Position numbers and translations under genes: made by a program
Part shown: positions 10,990 through 21,822 of the stretch, in pieces
How positions within the stretch are numbered: the first letter of the stretch is position 1
Layout of the letters: each line of letters opens with the position of its first letter
Assembly: GCA_028564925.1 (NCBI GenBank)
Contig: CM053032.1
Coordinates: 122,407,490-122,471,489 of the forward strand
Direction: 5' to 3'
Source of the DNA: Lithobates sylvaticus
Taxonomy: Eukaryota > Chordata > Amphibia > Anura > Ranidae
Length of the DNA stretch: 64,000 nucleotides
Notes under the pieces: generated by a model
Database searches by the model: none
What the model saw: the letters and a program-made list of their open reading frames with translations, nothing else
Told to the model about the DNA's origin: nothing

Positions 10990-13900
10990 TGATATTTGAG
11001 ACAAAAAGGTCACCTGTTAGATGGGCTCCCAGAGACACTGTGGACTAGAGGTCCAGCGGATGTAGGACTCATGAAAGGAGTCCAACCAGTAACCATCACT
11101 CCAAAATCACACCATAGACCCCATCTAAGACAATACCCCCTTAAGAAGGAAGCAGAGGAGGGCATAGCCCCTGTAGTAGATGAACTTTTAAAAACTGGTG
11201 TGATCATTCTATGTCCTGACAGCCCTTGCAATACCCCCTTTTCCCTGTTAAGAAGTCCCCGCCCTCTACAGGTTGGAGATTGGTACAAGATCTCCAAGCT
11301 GTCAAACAGGCAGTTATACCAAGAGCTCCTGTGTTACCTGATCCACACTCATTACTGAATGATCTAGATCCAGGGAATTAATTCTTTTCTGTGATTGACA
11401 TCAGTAATGCCTTCTTTAGTATACCGGTGCATCCTGACCATCAATTTTGGTTTGCCTTCACATACTGGGGAAAAAGGTACACCTTCACCAGATTGCCCCA
11501 GGGCTATTGTGAGTCCCCTACCATCTTTTCACAAGCAATGTCCTCAAACTTGGCTCAGTTTGTACCCCCAGGGGGAAGCCAGCTCCTCCTCTATGTAGAC
11601 AACATTTTAGTGGCGTCTCCTTCAGAGGAGGTTTGTAGGGCTGACACAATGGCTCTGTTGTATTTCCTCCATGACCAAGGGCACAAGGTAAATAGAAATA
11701 AACTCCAGTTGTGGCAACAGCAGGTCAAATATTTGGGGTATAATATCTCAAAAGAAGGTCGGCACCTGGATGAGGAGAGAATTCGAACACTCCTCCAGCT
11801 GCCGAAACCAAAGACAAAGAAACAAATGATGTCCTTTCTGGGTATGACAAACTTTTGTAGAGCCTGGATTCCCGGGTATTCTATGCTGACAGCCCCGATG
11901 GTTCAGGCAATACATGGGAGCCCTATGGCGCCCCAGGATGCTATAAAATGGACTTAGGAAATGGAGACAGCCTTTACGGACCTAAAACAAGTCCTTTCTA
12001 GCTCATCGGTGTTAGCCTTACCCAACTATGACAAAACATTTGAACAAACAGTAGACTCGAGGGAAGGTCACATGACATCAGTACTTACGCAGACACATGG
12101 AGGGCACCAGAGGCCGATTGCTTACTACTCTACAAAATTAGACAGTGTAACTAGAGCACTTCCACCCTGTGTACAGGCAGTGGTAGCTGCAGCTGAAGCA
12201 GTCAAGGCCTCAGCATCTATAGTGCTATATCACCCGCTGACACTTAAGGTGCCGCATGCAGTGTCTGTTATCCTTTTACAACAAAAGATATCACATTTGA
12301 GTCCAGCACGGCACCTTTCCTGTATGACAATACTCTTGGCACAACCTCATTTAACAATACAGAGGTGTACTACTTTAAACCCATCCACACTACTACCACT
12401 CCCTACTGATGGTTATAAACATGACTGTACTGCTGCCATCGCTGAAAAGGTACTGCCACGAAGCGATTTGAAAGATGTACCGTTAGCTGACCCTGACATG
12501 ACACTTTTTGTTGATGGTTCTAGTAGGAAAAATCCGGATGGCACAAATGCAACTGGATATGCAGTAGTGACACAGGATGACATTTTGGAAGCTAGGCCAC
12601 TACCAAAACATTATTCAGCACAAGTAGCAGAACTTGTAGCACTGACAAGAGCATGCATACTATCAGAAGGAAAATCTGTAACCATATACACCGACAGTCA
12701 ATATGCCTTTTCAACAGTACATGTTTTTGCACAACAATGGAAAAACAGGGGGATGGTCACCTCCAGTGGTAAACCAATTGCACACACGGATTTCATTTTA
12801 GAACTTCTGGATGCAATACAGTTACCAAAAGAGCTTGCAATCTGCAAATGTCAAGCACACACAAAATATACGGACCCCATCTCAAAGGGAAACAAAAGGG
12901 CAGATGAAGCGGCCAAAATAGCGGCACAAGAAACACATCAAATAATGACAGAACAGGAAATTATAGAGATAGATCATACAGTCCTTACTGATATGCAGCA
13001 GAATGCACCCCCCGGGGAAAAACAATATTGGAAAACAAAGGGTTGCACAATAATAAATAATATTTACACATCACCTGAAGGGAAACCGGTATTGCCGAAG
13101 TCCTTATTTAGGTATGCAGCAGTATTGACACATGGAGTAACACATGTGTCAAACAGGGGGATGACTGAGATGTTAAATAAAGTATGTACAGCTTATGGCT
13201 TCACAAACTACTCAAAAACTTTTTGCTCTCAATGTATTATATGTGCAAGACACAATGCTCAGGGAGGCATAAGACCACGGAAAGGGAAGTTCCCCACACC
13301 GCAATATCCATTCCAACACATTTGCATGGATTTTATTGAATTAGACAAATGTGAAAGGAAGAAATATTGTTTGGTAATTATAGACGCCCTGTCTAAATGG
13401 GTAGAAATTTTCCCGACAGGAAGTGAGGACGCACAGACTGTAGCCAAAGCATTACTAAGAGATATTATCCCTAGATTTGGAATCCCTGAAAAAATCTACA
13501 GCGATAATGGACCCCATTTCGTAAATAAAACTATACAACATTTGACAGAAGTGATGGGTATTCAAGTAAAAAACCATTGTGCCTATCACCCCCAATCAGC
13601 TGGATTGGTGGAGAGACACAATGGAATCCTAAAAAATAAGCTGAGAAAAGCTATGGAAGAAACTGGTAAAAGTTGGATGTACTGCTTACCATTGGCAGTG
13701 ACTAGTATGCATATTACACCAACAAAAGAGGGGTTGAGCCCATTTGAAATAATATATGGAAGGCCATATAGAATACCTTTATTACCAAATGAAACACCAG
13801 CTGAAGAATCTGAACGTACTCTATCAGAATATATGTCTAACCTGTTGAAACAAAAACAAATTAATGAAGTCTGTTCTATTCCAGAAGGTCCAATTCAAGG

Positions 13901-14084
13901 AGAAGAGAAAATCCATATTGGAGACTGGGTCCTGGTAAAAGTAATAAAGAAAAAACATTGGCACTCACCTAAGTGGGAGGGACCATATCAAGTTCTTCTC
14001 ACCACTCCCACAGCTATAAGGATAGCAGAGAGGTCGACCTGGATTCACCAGTCCCATTGTAAAAAGGTTTTACAGGTAGAGTAG
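10990..14084 (+). pseudogene. pol: Retroviral pol: RT, RNase H and integrase (fossil)
   Basis: Reverse transcriptase is visible from about 11060 (PVTITPKSHHRPHLRQYPL) through RLPQGYCESPTIFSQ and a YVD-type active-site segment near 11592. The connection domain has [19 protein letters not shown] and [13 protein letters not shown]. RNase H follows at about 12500 ([11 protein letters not shown], then [12 protein letters not shown]). Integrase has an HHCC zinc finger (13127-13250, ending CSQCIIC), a catalytic core with [17 protein letters not shown] and [13 protein letters not shown], and a C-terminal GPY/F-type motif [19 protein letters not shown] near 13975. Domain order and tail match class I retroviruses. 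The gene is broken in a few places. Confidence 0.88.
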
Positions 14085-14208
14085 GGCCAGTTGGCTGCAG
14101 AGATCCAGAAAATCTGACTACAAAGGGAGGTTTCGCACAAGGCGGGCTTGTCTCAAACCGGTGAAGTCTCCCCTACCCTATCCACTGGAACCTCTGTAGT
14201 TGGTTAGA

Positions 14209-16082
14209 ATGAAAGGGACAGTAATTATCCTTGGGTTACTGGTGAGTCTAGGGAAGGCATCCATAAGAGGGGGTAGACGGTATGGAAGAGTAGAGGAACC
14301 TTTGAATTGGGAAAGAACAGGGAAAGCATTGAATTTAACCTTTATAGAAGGAATAACTAGTACTATACTGGTAGACTTCTGTCAGATCGCAGATTGTGGG
14401 GATACAACTGGGGCTAGAGGACTTCTATGGGCAGATAAATATATTTGCTGGCTCTGGGATAAGGCAGGATGTCAAGCATGGAATCAGGTCCTGTGGACCA
14501 CAGCACATCAAGATTGGGGGTATAATCAACCAGGGGCTGAAAAGAGTGGAATAAAGGGAAGACTCATAATTACAAAAGCGGCTAACTCCCCCTGCACAAA
14601 TAGTAAAAACTGTAATCAACTATTAATAACATTAAAGGAGCCGAGGAAGGAAGATCAGCGGTTGTATTCTATGGGAGCATGGGTGTCAGGAACTGATCCT
14701 TCAGGCAAATTTTTCCTCGAGGTATTATCACCCAATAAAACCAAACAGGAAAAGGTAGACCTAGAAGGGAAAGAAGAAGGCCATACTAAAATAGAAGTTC
14801 TGAGTGAAACCATAAGATTTACTAACCTAACAATAGAAGATGCCATAGCTTTAGAGACGGGTTATCAAGAAAGCAATGAGTGGTTAGAATGGTTGAGGTA
14901 CACGGTTAAAACTCTAAAAAAAGAAAACTGTTTAGTTTGTGCCAGTGCAAGACCACATTTAGCAACAGTTCCTTTTCCTCTAGATCACAAAACAGATCCA
15001 AAAGGTTTAAAATGTATGTTGCAATTATATAATAAGAGCTATAAACCTGAAACCAATTCTACCTGTCACACATTGAGTTTGTTGTTTCCCCCAGTACAGA
15101 GACCTCAGATACCTCCAGCGGTCACTGCATATCCGGGCAATTTTACTTGTTTTGCACTCCCAGGGAACCGTAGTGGGGTAGATCTTGGGCCATTACCTGA
15201 TGACTACTGTGTGGAGAGGATTAACATAGACAACGGTGACTGGGTTGAACATGACATTCAGAGAGCTGACATCTGGTGGATGTATGGGGATAAGAAACTA
15301 CGAGCTAGACTACCTGCCAATGCCCAAGGGGATTGTGCCCCTGAGGATCCTGTCAGAACACCCGTGGACTAAGAGTCACCAACGGTATCGGAGGGACACC
15401 TCTCCCATGGGGTCATTTGACTCTCAGGTCTACATAGATGAGATTGGGGTTCCTCGCGGGGTGCCGGATGGGTTTAAGGCCAGGAATCAGGTGACGGCTG
15501 GGTTTGAGTCTCTTTTCTGGTGGGTGACTATAAATAAAAATGTTGACTGGATTAACTATATATATTATAACCAACAACGATTTGTAAATTACACTAGGGA
15601 TGCTGTGAAGGGCCTAGCTGAACAGTTGGCCCCCACATCTCTAATGGCATGGCAGAACCGAATGGCTTTAGATATGGTCTTAGCTGAAAGAGGAGGGGTA
15701 TGCAAAATGTTTGGCAGCATGTGTCTTTATCCCTAATAATACAGCTCCTGGAGGGACCATGACCAGAGCCTTGGAAGGACTGACTGCTCTATCGAATGAA
15801 TTAGCGGAAAACTCAGGTATTACTGATCCATTCACAACCTGGCTTGAAGGATGGTTTGGTAAATGGACTGGACTTATTACATCATGTTTGATTTCAATCG
15901 CTGTGGCTTTGGCTGTTTTGGTCACTTGTGGATGCTGCTGTATTCCCTGTATTCGAGGACTTTCACAAAAACTGATTGAAACTGCCGTCTCAAGAACGAT
16001 GTATCAAACCCTTCCTACCTCTGAGGAGACCTATGTGGACATTGAAGCTCAACTTAATGACATACAGTCTGAAAGTGTATAA
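14209..16082 (+). pseudogene. env: Retroviral envelope, SU and TM (fossil)
   Basis: The ATG at 14209 starts a hydrophobic signal peptide (MKGTVIILGLLVSLGKAS). SU carries several N-glycosylation sites and a CxxC isomerase-type motif CLVC (about 14928). A furin-type RYRRD site lies near 15390. TM has a heptad-like region, the LAERGGVCKMFG stretch preceding a CX6CC cluster, and a membrane anchor LITSCLISIAVALAVLVTCG followed by a cysteine-rich CCCIPC and a short tail. This layout (SU CxxC, TM CX6CC) is characteristic of gamma-type envelopes. The coding region spreads over more than one frame, so it is broken. Confidence 0.85.
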
Positions 16083-16126
16083 CACAGGGACTATTATTGA
16101 AATGTGTTGAGATAAAATAGTCACAC

Positions 16127-16139
16127 AAAGAGGAGGGAA
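16127..16139 (+). other. Polypurine tract of the retrovirus fossil
   Basis: AAAGAGGAGGGAA lies immediately before the LTR start TGTTAG, the position of plus-strand primer tracts. Confidence 0.8.
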
Positions 16140-16576
16140 TGTTAGAAAAGTTTTAAATGTTTATTGTGTGACTATTTGGAAAACAATCCTGAGACTGGTT
16201 TTTAATTCCACCTATGAGCACTTTGTATTAATTGTTATGTATGTTTTTACTAACTTCACAGTAAGACTTCAGGAGGATTGCAGTATAACCATATATGGTA
16301 ACACTAAGATTGTAAAGGAAACACAGTCCTCACATAATAAAGGTAAATATCGAATTTCACCCAGATAAGTGAAACTGTGATTTCTTCAGCCAATAGGAAA
16401 ATAGGGGCTGGGTTATGAAGGTTTAAGATAACGAAAGATATTGCCTTTGTTCATCCCTTGCCGAACTTTTGGTGTGTAAGGAATGGGATCCTAATGTGTT
16501 AACATATTAGAAATACATTTTTTACTTCTTAATACATCTCGAGTTGACTGATCACAAGCTGAGGATATTCCTAACA
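16140..16576 (+). repeat. 3' LTR of the retrovirus fossil (437 bp)
   Basis: The LTR is bounded by the inverted ends TGTTAG (16140-16145) and CTAACA (16571-16576). A possible AATAAA lies at 16336-16341. L1 coding sequence resumes right after the end (AGAGGCTG...), which confirms the boundary. The partner LTR is outside the window. Confidence 0.9.
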
Positions 16577-16957
16577 AGAGGCTGTTGGGGTGGAGTAAAG
16601 GGCTAAGATAGCTCTCTGTATCCTGCCCGTTATTCCAAAGGTGTTAAGTACTGTTTGAAGGTAACCCCAGTGGACCCTGTCGAACACCTTCTCCTCATCC
16701 AAAGAGAGAAGCAGAGAAGGTGTTCGAGAGGATCCAGCCTGTGAGATTAAGTTGATAAGATGTCGGGGGCTTGGCGACCATGGACAAAGCCCACCTGATC
16801 TGAGTGGATGAGGCATGGGAGAACCTTTTGTAGTCGGAGTGCTAGCAATTTGGCATAGAGTTTTACATCTGTATTGAGAAGGGATATGGGCCTGTAGTGT
16901 GCAGGATTGGTAGGATCTTTGTTTGGTTTTGGGATTGTCCCAATAACTGCTCTTAAC
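16577..16957 (-). pseudogene. L1 ORF2 reverse transcriptase fragment
   Basis: On the minus strand this reads [56 protein letters not shown], then SLLLSLDEEKVFDRVHWGYL. These are L1 RT motifs from palm entry to the first catalytic aspartate region, and two frames are needed. The left end is cut by the retrovirus LTR and the right end by the Penelope-like element. It continues the same L1 copy as 21810-23190, as shown by the shared 13-bp AACTGCTCTTAAC. Confidence 0.85.
16945..16957. repeat. Target-site duplication, left copy (Penelope-like element)
   Basis: AACTGCTCTTAAC here is repeated exactly at 21810-21822. L1 ORF2 coding is continuous across the two copies when the intervening 4.85 kb is ignored. 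Confidence 0.9.
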
Positions 16958-17088
16958 CCTTTACCTTCAATGTTTCCTCAAAACGGTTCATCAGTGGACC
17001 CTAAAATAGCGCCTATTTTTTTAGCACTAACTCCAGACACGTCACCCAACCTGACTTAGCAGTTTCTTCCACGACCTCACTGCACTCC

Positions 17089-19467
17089 GTGGGTCCAGAT
17101 GTACTAAATTTATCTTCTATTTCACTTACTAATGAACAGAATTTTTTTTTACAGTTAGGCCTAACGTTTTGCCCATCGTCAAATTTTGACAAATTCGAAT
17201 TCATTAAGGACATTCATTTGTTTGCTCGCAAGCTAATTTACAAAGTCCTTTATGACAAATCCTCTGTTAATCCAACAGATTTAGCTTCCACTTCTTCTAA
17301 TCAAGCGCCTACATTTGAAGAAAGGCAGGCAATTGACGAACTTATGGCTTTATGGGAGGAGGGAGCCATCGATGCCGACGAAACCGACGCGTCGGTTTCC
17401 GTCGCCCTCGGTGCCTCCTTCCCCCCTCCTACTTCTTTCAAACCTAAATCTAAGAATTTTCCAGCATTGTCCACTAACCCCAACATTTCCGCTTTTGTTC
17501 AACAAACTTGTCTTGCAATTAAAAATCTTGAACATACCTCTCTCGCTCAATCAAATTTGACACAGGAGAGTTTGCGGGCTCTAAAATCCCTTCAAACTCA
17601 CCCTGACCTTGTAATTAAACCAGCTGATAAAGGCGGCAATGTCGTGGTCATGGACACTAAAGCTTATGAAACCATGTGTTATAACATTCTTAATAATCGT
17701 GAATGGTATCGTCCCATTGCTCCGTCACTCATAAAAAAATGTTCTCATCAATTCGATCAACTCATTTTTCATGCCTATCAAGCTGCCATTATTGACCTTA
17801 ATACTTGGAATTTTCTCAAAATTAATGAACCCACCATACCGACTTTTTACGCTCTACCCAAAATCCATAAATCAACCATTAACCCTCCCGGACGTCCTAT
17901 TGTGTCCGGTTGTCATTGCTTAACTGAAAACGCCAGTGCTCTTGTTGATAAATACCTTTCACCTCATGTTTTATGCCTGCCTTCGTATGTTAAGGACACA
18001 CTTCATCTTCTAAAGTTATTGCAGAATATGACCCTACCTCCCAATACATGGCTAGTAACACTTGATGTTGAATGTTTATACAACTGTATTCCACACGACA
18101 GGGGTTTAGATGTCATTCGTGACCTTCTCCTTGAGCGTGGACCTCAATTCGATAGATATGCCAACTTCGTGCTTGATCTTCTCAAATTCATTCTTACTAA
18201 GAATTATTTTATGTTTGGTAATTCCCACTTCCTCCAGGTGCAGGGTGTGGCTATGGGGACCAAATGCGCGCCCTCATATGCCAACCTGTACCTGGGGGGG
18301 TGGGAAAGACACCTTTTTTCGAAATTAACACCAACTTATAAATCGTACATACTACACTGGTTTAGATATATCGATGATATTCTACTATTATGGTCAGGTT
18401 CACATTCTGATCTAGACCAATTTTATGAATCTCTAAGCATTAACAATTTCAACCTCAAATTTACCTTGGAATCCAGCCAGCAGTCTGTTAATTTTCTTGA
18501 TTTAACCATTAACATTGACAATTCAGGTCTCATCAGCACGTCCCTATTTAGAAAACCCACTGCCGGTAACACTATTTTACACGCTGAAAGTGCCCATCCC
18601 CAATCCTTACTCAATAGCATCCCCTACAGTCAGTATCTCAGGATCAGACGCAACTGCACCTCAGACACTGACTTCTATAAAGCGTCTAAAGAGCTATATT
18701 TGAGACTAATTAATAGAGGCTACAGTCGAGCACTCCTCAAACGATCGTTTAGTAAGGTTAAAAACTTAGATAGATCGCAATTGATCTACAATACTAGGAA
18801 TCTCACTGACACTCAACCTGTTAGACTCATTACTCGTTTTTCATCAATGCATACCCAAGTCCGTGAGGTTGTTAATAGCTTCTGGCCCTTATTACGTGCT
18901 GACCCTACAGTCAGCAAATTTATAGGTACACGTCCTGACATCACCTATAAAAGGTGTCCCTCACTTCGGGATCGCCTCACCAGAAGTCATCATGCTCCGA
19001 TAACAACTCAGATTCGTCATGAAAACGGCACATACCCCTGTGGGTCATGTGACATGTGTCAATATGTTGCCAACTCTAAGGCTATTCTATTGCCCAATGG
19101 ATCCTTTTATCAAATTCCTCACCATGTAAATTGTAGAACAATAGGAGTTGTATATCTTGCCACTTGCACCTGCGGGTGCTTTTACATCGGCAAAACTAAG
19201 CGGCCCTTCCAGGTTCGAATACGTGATCACATCAAACCTACTCTAAAACGCATTACTACCACAGCCATTAACAGACATCTTGGCCAAGTACACAATTATG
19301 ATCCCCAACATATATGTTTCTCGGCACTTGAACATGTCGAGACACATGTAAGAGGAGGAGGCATCGATGAAAAACTCTTACAACTTGAAACTAGATGGAT
19401 ACACAATCTCAATGCTGTCAAATACCCTGGCCTCAATGAATATATTAGCTTTAAATCTTTTTTATGA
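17089..19467 (+). CDS. Penelope-like reverse transcriptase with GIY-YIG endonuclease
   Basis: The open frame of 792 codons encodes an RT related to telomerase, fused to a GIY-YIG nuclease that cuts the target. RT motifs are seen as LVIKPADKGGNVVVMD (about residues 182-197), LPKIHKSTINPPGRPIVSG, LDVECLYNCIPHDRG (about 325), QGVAMGTKCAPSYANLYLGG and RYIDDILLLW (about 425-434). Near residue 650 is CGSCDMC, then the CCHH linker typical of endonuclease-bearing Penelope elements. GIY-YIG follows as GVVYLATC...FYIGKTKRPFQVRIRDH (about 685-712). No in-frame ATG precedes residue 87. An ATG at 16970 opens a different frame that closes shortly before, so the N-terminus may be frameshifted. The length is near normal, so this is the best-preserved gene of the window. 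Confidence 0.92.
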   Translation: MGPDVLNLSSISLTNEQNFFLQLGLTFCPSSNFDKFEFIKDIHLFARKLIYKVLYDKSSVNPTDLASTSSNQAPTFEERQAIDELMALWEEGAIDADETDASVSVALGASFPPPTSFKPKSKNFPALSTNPNISAFVQQTCLAIKNLEHTSLAQSNLTQESLRALKSLQTHPDLVIKPADKGGNVVVMDTKAYETMCYNILNNREWYRPIAPSLIKKCSHQFDQLIFHAYQAAIIDLNTWNFLKINEPTIPTFYALPKIHKSTINPPGRPIVSGCHCLTENASALVDKYLSPHVLCLPSYVKDTLHLLKLLQNMTLPPNTWLVTLDVECLYNCIPHDRGLDVIRDLLLERGPQFDRYANFVLDLLKFILTKNYFMFGNSHFLQVQGVAMGTKCAPSYANLYLGGWERHLFSKLTPTYKSYILHWFRYIDDILLLWSGSHSDLDQFYESLSINNFNLKFTLESSQQSVNFLDLTINIDNSGLISTSLFRKPTAGNTILHAESAHPQSLLNSIPYSQYLRIRRNCTSDTDFYKASKELYLRLINRGYSRALLKRSFSKVKNLDRSQLIYNTRNLTDTQPVRLITRFSSMHTQVREVVNSFWPLLRADPTVSKFIGTRPDITYKRCPSLRDRLTRSHHAPITTQIRHENGTYPCGSCDMCQYVANSKAILLPNGSFYQIPHHVNCRTIGVVYLATCTCGCFYIGKTKRPFQVRIRDHIKPTLKRITTTAINRHLGQVHNYDPQHICFSALEHVETHVRGGGIDEKLLQLETRWIHNLNAVKYPGLNEYISFKSFL

Positions 19468-20389
19468 TTATTCAAAAAATTTTTTATGGCCTATGACCAA
19501 TTATTATCCCATTTTTGGGCCCTTGATATTCATACTAGTTTATTGATTCACCTTTATCGAGACTCATGTACCCCTTTTCTGCTGCACTTCGGGTTCAAAC
19601 CGTTGCGATTGGTTGGCCGCTCCGGGATGCTCGGGCACTGTTACAGCCTTAACTTTCAGATTATTGAATGCTCATGTGTCTTTTATCTATCCTTGCACAT
19701 CCTGACTAAAAGTTTAAAATGTTGACTACTTATATACTTTATTCTATTAATCATCATTCAAACTAAGTATTTTGACCTTTTGGTCATCATTTGATTAGTA
19801 CATCATAATACATACTGTATTCTTCTTGGTCTTACACCAATTGATTTTGGTCCAAAACACATATCCTCTTGACTTGAAATATGTATGTTTACAAAGATAA
19901 TTTACTGTCAGGCTGTGTTTTGCAGGCGGCTCCTTCTCATGCCGCCTCATTTGGGACCCTACTATTAATGGGGTAGATTGGGTCCTGGCCTCCCCCTCCC
20001 GTTTCACCGTCCGTTGCTTTTTCCCCCTTACTCCTTCCCCGTCCATCTTTGTGGGGATATGCGAGGTCCAGCTCTGCTCTTGGCTTCCCTATCCTCGCCA
20101 TTTCCATCTATGGTCATCCTCATTTCCCTATCGCATTGGAATCTGTTTGGGCACCCCAGGGTTGCGATTATATAATTGCAGCCCGTTTAGCCTCCTTGCC
20201 TCCAATCTCCCCTCTTGCTCCTCCTCCACCTGGTACTTATCAGCTCTGCTTCCATCTCTCTCCCTTGGAATCTTTGGTTCACTCCACTCCTTCCATTGGA
20301 TTCAGCGCAATTTGATCCTATGGACTTATGCAGCTGACTTACCCTCAGTACCCATCCTGTCCACAGGGTGGCTCCTGAGCTGGGATCAC
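19468..20389 (+). other. Penelope-like element 3' noncoding region, first part
   Basis: This is A/T-rich to mixed sequence with no convincing coding region. It follows the RT stop and leads into the GC-rich island. No further structure is recognised. Confidence 0.5.
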
Positions 20390-20600
20390 TCTGTGTGCGC
20401 GCGCGGTGAGCGGCGCGCGCATCCACCGGTCCTGTAGCACTGTGGGTATTGTAGGCAAACGCGCCTGCGCTTCTGCGCATGCGCGAATGGCTTGTTTGCC
20501 CGCCGCCTCATCACGGTTCACCGTGATCAGGTGTGGAGGACTTATAAAGCCTGCTTAATCCACACCATTCATGGTGATGGACACTGGAGCGCCAGTTCGC
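20390..20600 (+). promoter_or_regulatory. GC-rich promoter-like island with TATA box in the Penelope-like element
   Basis: The island has CpG-rich palindromic runs (GTGTGCGCGCGCGG, GCGCATGCGCG), an inverted repeat ATCACGGTTCACCGTGAT (20509-20526) and ACTTATAAAGCC (about 20539-20550). It is followed by A/T-rich sequence. In Penelope-like elements the promoter sits in a repeat region (pseudo-LTR) that also carries a hammerhead, and the candidate ribozyme lies 0.9 kb downstream. Promoter activity is inferred. Confidence 0.4.
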
Positions 20601-21430
20601 TAGGATCTTCGTTATTTCAGGTCTGACATCCTTGTTCCTAGTCTTTTCTTTTCATATTACTCTTATATTTTATACTTTAATCTCAAATCCATGTACATAT
20701 TTCTACCTTTTCCTTTTTAGTCACGGGTCTCTGCTTATCCCCGGACCAATTACATCTTATACCTGTTGCTCTCTCAAACAGCCCGGTTTCAGGCCTCTTT
20801 GTGCTTAGCTCAAATTATACAGATATATCATTCCCAGGTGAGTTTTCTCACTTCTTATTCCACATATACATTTTCGATCTCCTATTTTTCTATGACCCTT
20901 CAATTACTTCCACTTTCATTTATATTTACTTTTATTTCTCTTTCTTCCACCCTATTAGTGGCTTCCCAATATTGTAAACAGATTTTCCTAGGATTTCCAC
21001 TATCTGGCGCTCCATATACATGATTAACTCCACCATATACATTGGCAAGATTTTGCAATTTTAGGCTATGTTAGCCACGTATGGCAATCAACCACATGTG
21101 ATGCCATTCCATAATATGTATCGTTATTTATTGTTCCTTACCAGGCTCCCTTTAGGCCCTCGGCAGTTCCTCGCCTTATTGGAATATGTACTTGACCATA
21201 TGTGTGACTTGATTTGGTTTTCCAGCTGCCTTGCGGTACGTATCGCTGTCCCCCCTGGAGTTTGGTTGGTTCAGCGCCGGTTGTATGTACGGGAGGGGAT
21301 TTGGCCTTGAGGTGACATGTGCTTTGAGTTCCTGCTTACTAAACTGAATGGTTCAGATGGAGCTATACAATTAACTCTATGCCTTTTGTATTCTATTAGA
21401 CTCATCCCTTATCGGTACAAAGTGACTCAT

Positions 21431-21471
21431 TGACCCTGAAGAAGCCATTGTATGGCGAAACATGTCGGTCA
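21431..21471 (+). ncRNA. Candidate hammerhead ribozyme in the Penelope-like element
   Basis: Stem I pairs TGACC (21431-21435) with GGTCA (21467-21471). The core CTGAAGA (21436-21442) fits CUGANGA. Stem II is GCCAT/ATGGC (21444-21448, 21452-21456) with loop TGT. GAA is followed by palindromic ACATGT (21460-21465), which would be a tiny stem III, and C (21466) at the cleavage position. One extra A (21443) sits between core and stem II. Penelope-like elements are known to carry minimal hammerheads with very short palindromic stem III that act better as dimers. Activity is untested. Confidence 0.6.
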
Positions 21472-21809
21472 GCTTTCTCTAACAGTTCCATTGTACCCAG
21501 GATCTATACAACCATTATAGACCCTTTTTTAACAATACCCCTGCCAATACTGTATATGTCTGGTTCCTCAATCAACTCTGAGTCCCTTTTTCCCCATTTT
21601 TTGAATGGGACTCGATCTGATTGGCGGACCAACTTTTTTAGTATACTCTATATATATAGAGCTCATTTTTTGTTTCTGTCTATATGTCTGTAAATATGTT
21701 CAATAATAAATTACTTTGTTAAAAATTCTTTACAAAAAGTTGCAAGTGTTACTTTTTTCTACTATTACCGCTATAGTCCCCTGTCTCTGTCCCTGTTCAC
21801 CCACTTACC

Positions 21810-21822
21810 AACTGCTCTTAAC
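21810..21822. repeat. Target-site duplication, right copy (Penelope-like element)
   Basis: AACTGCTCTTAAC is identical to 16945-16957. L1 coding (GTFPHEMLRAV) resumes from here. Confidence 0.9.

Larger units (their letters stand above)
9544..16576 (+). mobile_element. Class I (gamma/epsilon-like) endogenous retrovirus fossil, 5' part outside window
   Basis: Parts run in order: gag 3' half with nucleocapsid knuckle, protease, reverse transcriptase/RNase H, integrase, envelope, purine tract and 3' LTR. The 5' LTR and first half of gag lie beyond hAT copy 1, which inserted into gag. The integrase GPY/F-type tail, the SU CxxC and the TM CX6CC arrangement are those of class I retroviruses. Reading frames are broken in several places, so it is an inactive fossil. 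It is inserted in an old L1, whose sequence resumes at 16577. Age cannot be taken from LTR divergence because only one LTR is visible. Confidence 0.88.
16958..21809 (+). mobile_element. Penelope-like retroelement with GIY-YIG endonuclease, inserted in L1
   Basis: The 4.85-kb insert is flanked by a 13-bp target duplication. It has a short leader (131 bp), an RT/GIY-YIG gene (17089-19467) and a 2.3-kb 3' noncoding region. That region holds a GC-rich promoter-like island with a TATAAA (about 20390-20560) and a candidate hammerhead ribozyme (21431-21471). Penelope-like elements with endonuclease are known in fish and amphibians (Poseidon/Neptune types). The 5' side looks truncated, since no upstream copy of the 3' region is present. 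Confidence 0.92.

Noticed and set aside
19147-19240. GIY-YIG homing endonuclease or DNA repair nuclease
   Set aside because: It is fused to a reverse transcriptase in Penelope-like order, with the CCHH linker in front.
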